Of a stretch of DNA of 64,000 nt, positions 59,200 through 64,000 are shown in pieces. Both the position numbers and the translations under genes were made by a program. Origin of the DNA: Asterella californica (taxonomy: Eukaryota > Streptophyta > Marchantiopsida > Marchantiales > Aytoniaceae). Position 1 is the stretch's first letter, and the number at the start of each line of letters is the position of its first letter. Below the pieces are notes generated by a model. It made no database searches and was not told the DNA's origin. It saw only the letters and a program-made list of their open reading frames with translations. Location of the stretch: NCBI GenBank assembly GCA_036924285.1, contig JAYKYS010000009.1, positions 8,060,001-8,124,000 on the forward strand. Reading direction: 5' to 3'.

Positions 59200-61553
59200 A
59201 AGTTTTGTGATCTCTTTCACATGAAATACCTTTGGCAAAATTGTAATCTTTATTGTCTCCCACTTGTGATCACGGCTTACCTTCAGTGTTCGCAGTTGAA
59301 TTTCACTTGTGACGTTGACCATAATACTATTTTTGCGACTGGAGAGATTAATATGATTGGGGATCACTTGACGTGATTGGTTAGATATATAATGTTGTCT
59401 TATGCATTGTTCTTAGTTACACAATGTGACAGCTAGGTTGGAGATGATGCGTTTTGTCCTCATCGAGTCTCATGGTATGACTTCCAAAGCGGTTTTGGAA
59501 GTACGATAAGGTGGTACAACGATGCTAAAGGATTGTGGGCCGAGCAGAAAAACAATATATTTGCCTCTCTTTTGACCTTTACTGGTAAGGCTTGGATTTC
59601 TATTTTTTTATTTACGTATTATTCTATTTATTTTTGTAAGCACTATTTGATTTTTTTGCTTAGCAATAGAGTGTATTAGTATTCTTAGTATTTTTGGGTT
59701 ATGATGTGTAGAGACATTGGTCTTGTACGTGGTGTCGATAGGATTCGTCTCGAAATAGATATCATGAGATTATTCCATTCATCAATGATGTTGTCAATCA
59801 TTGAGATGGTCATCATGACCCGTGTTGAGTGTGATAACTCATGCAAGATAGAGAATGCCGTTGTGGAAAGAGACATGAGAAACCTCACGGACAAAGGATT
59901 GATCATTGCTGAAATCATCCACGATGATCACCATAATTGACTCGTTAGTCCTTTTCTCTCATCTCCTAAACCCTTTTGGCAACACTTGATGGTATTCCAA
60001 TTTTGCTCTTCAGTAATCAATACATTATACTACAAATTTGTTTTGACATGAGCTGCAATCAGAAAGTTTTGTGGCACAAGAAAAACATATTATGCAAAAG
60101 TTCAAAGATGAGTTGTGCAGTGTCTCAGGATTTCTCCTTTAGCACATTATAGCATAAAAGATTTCGTTCCTCAAGAAGATTTACACTAGTATCGCTACTC
60201 TAAGTTATAAGATCTGTCTAAACTCACAAACACACGGGTTTTATCTAGAAATCTTGTCGTCTCACAAAACCACACGGCTTCCAGACCCTTCAGAAGGTGC
60301 TCTGGACCTAAACATACAACTACTACCTAAAATATCACACAATTACCCACTGAGAAGCTCGAGAAGACGCTTCCTACTTCCAGGTCACGACTTGTAATCT
60401 TTCCACGACGGTCTTCCCGAAGCAATTCTCGGCTTCCGGAGGTTCAACTCGGCTTCTGACACCTCCAGAAGACTGTCCCTACTCCGTAGATATCAAATTA
60501 CTATTGCCTATCACACATTGCTCTTCCAATTTCCAACGGGACTAGATTCATCACAAGGTGTATGCCCCTTGTAGCATTTCCAGGCTTCTGCTCACGAAAG
60601 CGGTCTTCCTGCAGCAATAAAACAACATTCACCTTCACGGAAGCTCAATATAAGTCTCAGAAATCAAATAGAAGAACGGGGGAGAAGATGAGAAGATGGG
60701 AGAAGATAGGAAAGAAAGGAAAATCCAAACAAGAGGAAACAAGATGAAAAGTAGAAATTAAGATTTCGACAGGCTTCTAGTCTGGATCCTGACTAACAAG
60801 CCATCCTTGCTTGTAGTAATTTGGGAAAGAAGATCACAAATCGGCTTACAGTTACACAATCTTCCAATCGAAGATGTCGTCTTGTGTTGTAGAAAGAAGT
60901 CTTTTTTTTTCTTCCGTCATTGCACCGACTACTCTGACTTCATACACCACTTGTGAAGCCTCGGATTTTCATTTTGTTATAAATTTTTTGTTTTTGTCAG
61001 ATAAAAACAGTAGATTAGTTAGTATGATGACAAATAGGATAAGTTTAGTGGTAGTATAGAGTTTCTTAGTCGAAGAATGATGCTGAGTAAGAATACTGGA
61101 CCTATGAAGTGTATATCTTTGAAATAACAACCTAGCTGCATTCTTCAGACGAAGAGCTTTTCAGGGATACCTCATTTGCTGAGAACGGACGTCGGACGAC
61201 GAAGTTATGACCTTGGGAAGAAAGACCAAAATAACACAAGAGTTCACGCAACTTCGCGGTCGAAGGACAAAAGAAACTTCGCACGTGGGGAGGCGAGAGG
61301 AAATATCTATAAGAAGAGTTAAAAGCAAATCACTTTTACGGTTTCATGTTTTCGCTTGCGAGTTTACTGTAGCGCTCCGGAACTATCGGCGCGAGAGAGA
61401 CGAAGTGTGTCTTCGGTGAAGTTGATCTTCGTAGGTTCAGGACGAGACGAAATTAGTGAAGAAGAACTTCGTGCTCAGGAGACGAAGAACTTCAGACTTC
61501 GGTTACCCAGATGAGAGGGATGCAAACGTCGTGGAAGTCGAAGTTGAAGACCA
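59200..61553. other. AT-rich to mixed spacer, no gene recognised
   Basis: Nothing beyond short frames. The stretch near 60.2-60.5 kb is richer in GC and repeats the word GGCTTC/CTTCCAGA, and from about 61.1 kb the words CTTCG and GAAG are unusually frequent, running into the gag-like ORF. Confidence 0.35.
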
Positions 61554-62117
61554 TTGCAACGAAGTGGCCGGACTTCAGCTGGGCAAGACCAGTCAACTGG
61601 ACTCTATCACATTGGAGCTTCGTCCTGGGAATCGACGACGCAGGAAGATCAGGTGACGACAACACCTTCTTTACGACAGCACCTGCAAGTCGTCTTCGGA
61701 GGAGATGGCAAAGTACAGCGAGTGCTGATGGGGTCGAATGGATTCAAGGTACACAATTACATCGATCCATTCAAGAGAGATGCCGCGATTGCGCTGTATA
61801 CCATCTTCAAGCCGCAACGAACTTCGTATCTGGCCAATTGGCAGATACATTTTCTTGAGCAGATCTTCGAAAGAATGAAGGCGTATTGGGCGAAGATCTT
61901 TCACGAGCATTTTCAGAAGTTGTATACTACATTTGAGGATGGCGGGTTGAGGTACTTCGTGGTCTTCGCAGCAGTCTTCTACCGAGGCATGAAGTTGTTA
62001 ACTCCGGCAGAGGAGGAGAAGTTCAGACAGAGAATGACGTCCAAAGATGAACTTTTGATGGAGCCGACTCCTCGGAGGGAAGAGTTGACGATTCCAGTAT
62101 ACTTCAGTGAGACCTAG
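61554..62117 (+). other. Gag-like ORF upstream of a gypsy integrase fragment
   Basis: Open frame of 187 codons with no ATG at its start (first in-frame Met at MGSNGFKVHNYIDPF). Features are HNYIDPFKRDAAIALYTIF, LANWQIHFLEQIFERMKAYW, GGLRYFVVFAAVFYRGMKLL and TPAEEEKFRQRM. I do not recognise the domain. Its place just 5' of a Ty3/gypsy integrase remnant suggests the gag part of the same element, but that is inference from position only. Confidence 0.35.
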
Positions 62118-62239
62118 TACTCGAGCGAAGAGGAAGATGACAGATGTGAGAACCTCAGGTGGTGCAACCTCGAGGTAGAAGAAGAAAGCAAGGAGGACGA
62201 CGACCACGACTTCGGACGAAGGAGCCGAAGATGTTCAAA

Positions 62240-62586
62240 CTCCTGCAAGAGTTGTGAGGTTGATGTTGGAGTTCTACGATAGACCTATATGTGGTGATCA
62301 TTTCGCTGATAAGGTGACGACTCTCAAAATCTTAAACGTTGAATATCATTGGAATAGCATTTTCAAGGACTCTTTGGAATATTGAAGAACTTGTGATGTA
62401 TGTCAAACATTTGTTAAGAAGTCTACTAGCACTCTTTCCTTGATGTTAGTTCATGTGTTAAGACCATTTGAGAAGTGAGGAATTGATCATGTAGGTCCTT
62501 TGAACAAAACACCTCGTGGTAACAGATATATCGTGATTGCAACCGAGTATCTAACCAAGTGGATGTATCTCATCAAAGACCATTAG
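62240..62586 (+). pseudogene. Ty3/gypsy integrase remnant
   Basis: One frame carries the integrase zinc-binding end (RTCDVCQ) and the start of the catalytic core (GIDHVGPLNKTPRGNRYIV, ATEYLTKW). Two stops interrupt it: TGA at 62383-62385 (EY*RTCDVC) and TGA at 62476-62478 (EK*GIDHVGP). Both sit where the family normally has Trp, so each looks like a TGG-to-TGA change. The rest of the core with the DDE acidic residues is missing. Confidence 0.8.
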
Positions 62587-63598
62587 TGGTTAACCTTGAG
62601 TTAACCTTAGAGACAGGACCAATAGTAAGCTTGAGGGTCACAGTCCAAGAGGTTCTCAACTCCTTGGAAGTACCATCCCAACTGAGACTTATGTGGGTTC
62701 AACACCCAATGGTGCTATTTCTGAAATTCAGAACTTGAAAAATGTGAAACAAGCAGTGTAACTCAAAACGTGAAGTCCATAGAAGACACAATAAGTCCAT
62801 GAGAAAAAACAAAGACCGGTAATGTAAACATTTGTGTCTATGAACAAAATCAGCAATATCGAAACGACCTCAAACGCAAAAACTGTAGGCAGAGAAAAAG
62901 AGACAACTTGAAATGTAAAGAAATCATAAAATGCAAATGCATCACCTCCATAAACAGAGCCGAAACCATCACGGTCTAAAGGATGGTGCGTAACTAATCG
63001 TCCTCCAACCAAACAAGCATACTAACTTGGGATCCATAGCCTCAGAACGAATCCAACTGCAACAAATACACCAACACTTAGTGTTACAATGTAATATTTG
63101 AAAGTTATAAAATGTCACATTATAAATAAAGTTTATTCTATATAACTTAGTGTCCAAATAAAAAAAATATATAAAAAGAAAACCTTATGACAATGGGCAC
63201 TAGTTTCTTACCCGTGATTTCTTAGTGTCCAAATATATTTTTTCGTAATTCAACTTTTCATATTGAAGTACTACGGATTAAGTTCGATCAAACATGGACG
63301 TCGTGGCATAAAGCTAACATTTTGACCTTGTTGGAGTCATACCACAACTTCTCGTTGAATGATCTCATTCCATTTCATTATCGCACGAGTTAGTCTCGTC
63401 TCTTATGATCTGTTCAATGAATTCGTTTGATCATAAACTTGTTGATGATTGAATAGAACGTCTCGCTCATGAAGTTCTCACACTCATCCAACACTATGTC
63501 TTCTTCTCAAAAACCGAGGACAATGGAAGTGTCTCCGAAGAAGATACGGGTGGTTCTTCAGATGAACATACATCAAAAGATGAGGAGTTTGATATGGA
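62587..63598. other. Spacer between two gypsy fragments
   Basis: No coding feature can be supported. The order integrase then RT is reversed relative to a normal Ty3/gypsy element, so a junction between two insertions, or a rearrangement, must lie somewhere in this stretch. Confidence 0.35.
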
Positions 63599-64000
63599 TT
63601 GCATTATACCTCATACTGGAACTATCCATTTGCTCCTTCATCCATTTGGATAGTTCCAAATGGACGAAGGAGCTTGTTGTTGAGGCACATTGTCTCAAAA
63701 AATGAAATAAGAGTGAATCTGGACAAAGTGAAGAAGATCATCAAATTACTATTCTCTATTAGTTTGACTAAGTTGAGACAGTTTCTTGGGATGATGAGAT
63801 ATTATTGTAGATTCATCTCGTCTTTTCCAATAAAGCTCAATCGTTGACCAACTACATGAAGAAAAGAGTAGACTTTGAATTGATATTCCAAGATCATAAG
63901 GCTAAGGAGACATTTGAAGAGTTGAAGAAGACGTTGATGATAGCTCCAATCCTCGCCAAACTTGATTGGAGTAAGTCATTCATTGTTTACATTAATGCAT
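63599..64000 (+). pseudogene. Ty3/gypsy reverse transcriptase / RNase H fragment, runs off the window
   Basis: The frame to about 63830 reads HIVSKNEIRVNLDKVKKI and LRQFLGMMRYYCRFI, the end of a gypsy RT domain. After a one-base-type frame change near 63835 it continues as SLTNYMKKRVDFELIFQD, ETFEELKKTLMIAPILAK and DWSKSFIVYINA, the start of the RNase H region. The fragment is decayed and continues past the right edge. Confidence 0.8.

Noticed and set aside
1..64000. tRNA, rRNA or other standard RNA genes
   Set aside because: None was recognised by eye; a covariance-model search would be needed to exclude small ones.

Overview
This is a land-plant nuclear window, most likely from a bryophyte (moss-type) genome. 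Five plant-style protein genes have canonical GT-AG introns and sit in islands of moderate GC. AT-rich blocks with decayed LINE, Ty3/gypsy and foldback elements separate them. The organism is an inference; the gene families themselves are clear.

Layout. 0.8-2.1 kb (+): an intronless secreted lipocalin whose barrel is interrupted by about 200 residues of predicted helix. 4.3-15.5 kb (-): a complete 21-exon CLEC16A-family gene (plant TT9/GFS9); every exon was placed and all phases join. 16.3-21.0 kb (+): a six-exon beta-ureidopropionase gene (PYD3), head-to-head with TT9 across a CT-rich intergenic stretch with a TATA box. 21.5-26.6 kb: an 87-bp tandem repeat, a strong stem-loop, then AT-rich DNA without a supportable gene. 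26.6-29.6 kb (+): a 5'-truncated LINE bounded by a 14-bp target-site duplication, with an extra basic ORF downstream of the reverse transcriptase. 29.9-42.5 kb: a small foldback, local tandem repeats, an unrecognised minus-strand ORF (31.1-31.7 kb), a 362-bp MITE-like element with 82-bp inverted repeats (34.4-34.75 kb) and a GGTTC-rich tandem duplication (36.7-37.3 kb). 44.85-48.2 kb (+): a four-exon receptor-like cytoplasmic kinase-type protein that has lost key catalytic residues and looks like a membrane-anchored pseudokinase. 52.1-55.0 kb (-): a five-exon C3HC4 RING protein, probably an E3 ubiquitin ligase. 57-64 kb: AT-rich DNA with Ty3/gypsy fragments (an unidentified gag-like ORF, an integrase with two in-frame stops, and an RT/RNase H fragment leaving the window) in an order that does not match one intact element.

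The host genes do not form one pathway. PYD3 is the last step of pyrimidine breakdown, TT9/GFS9 acts in endomembrane trafficking, the pseudokinase is probably a plasma-membrane scaffold, and the RING protein probably acts in ubiquitination. The points most worth a second look are the lipocalin insertion, the pseudokinase, the extra ORF in the LINE, and the MITE-like foldback.
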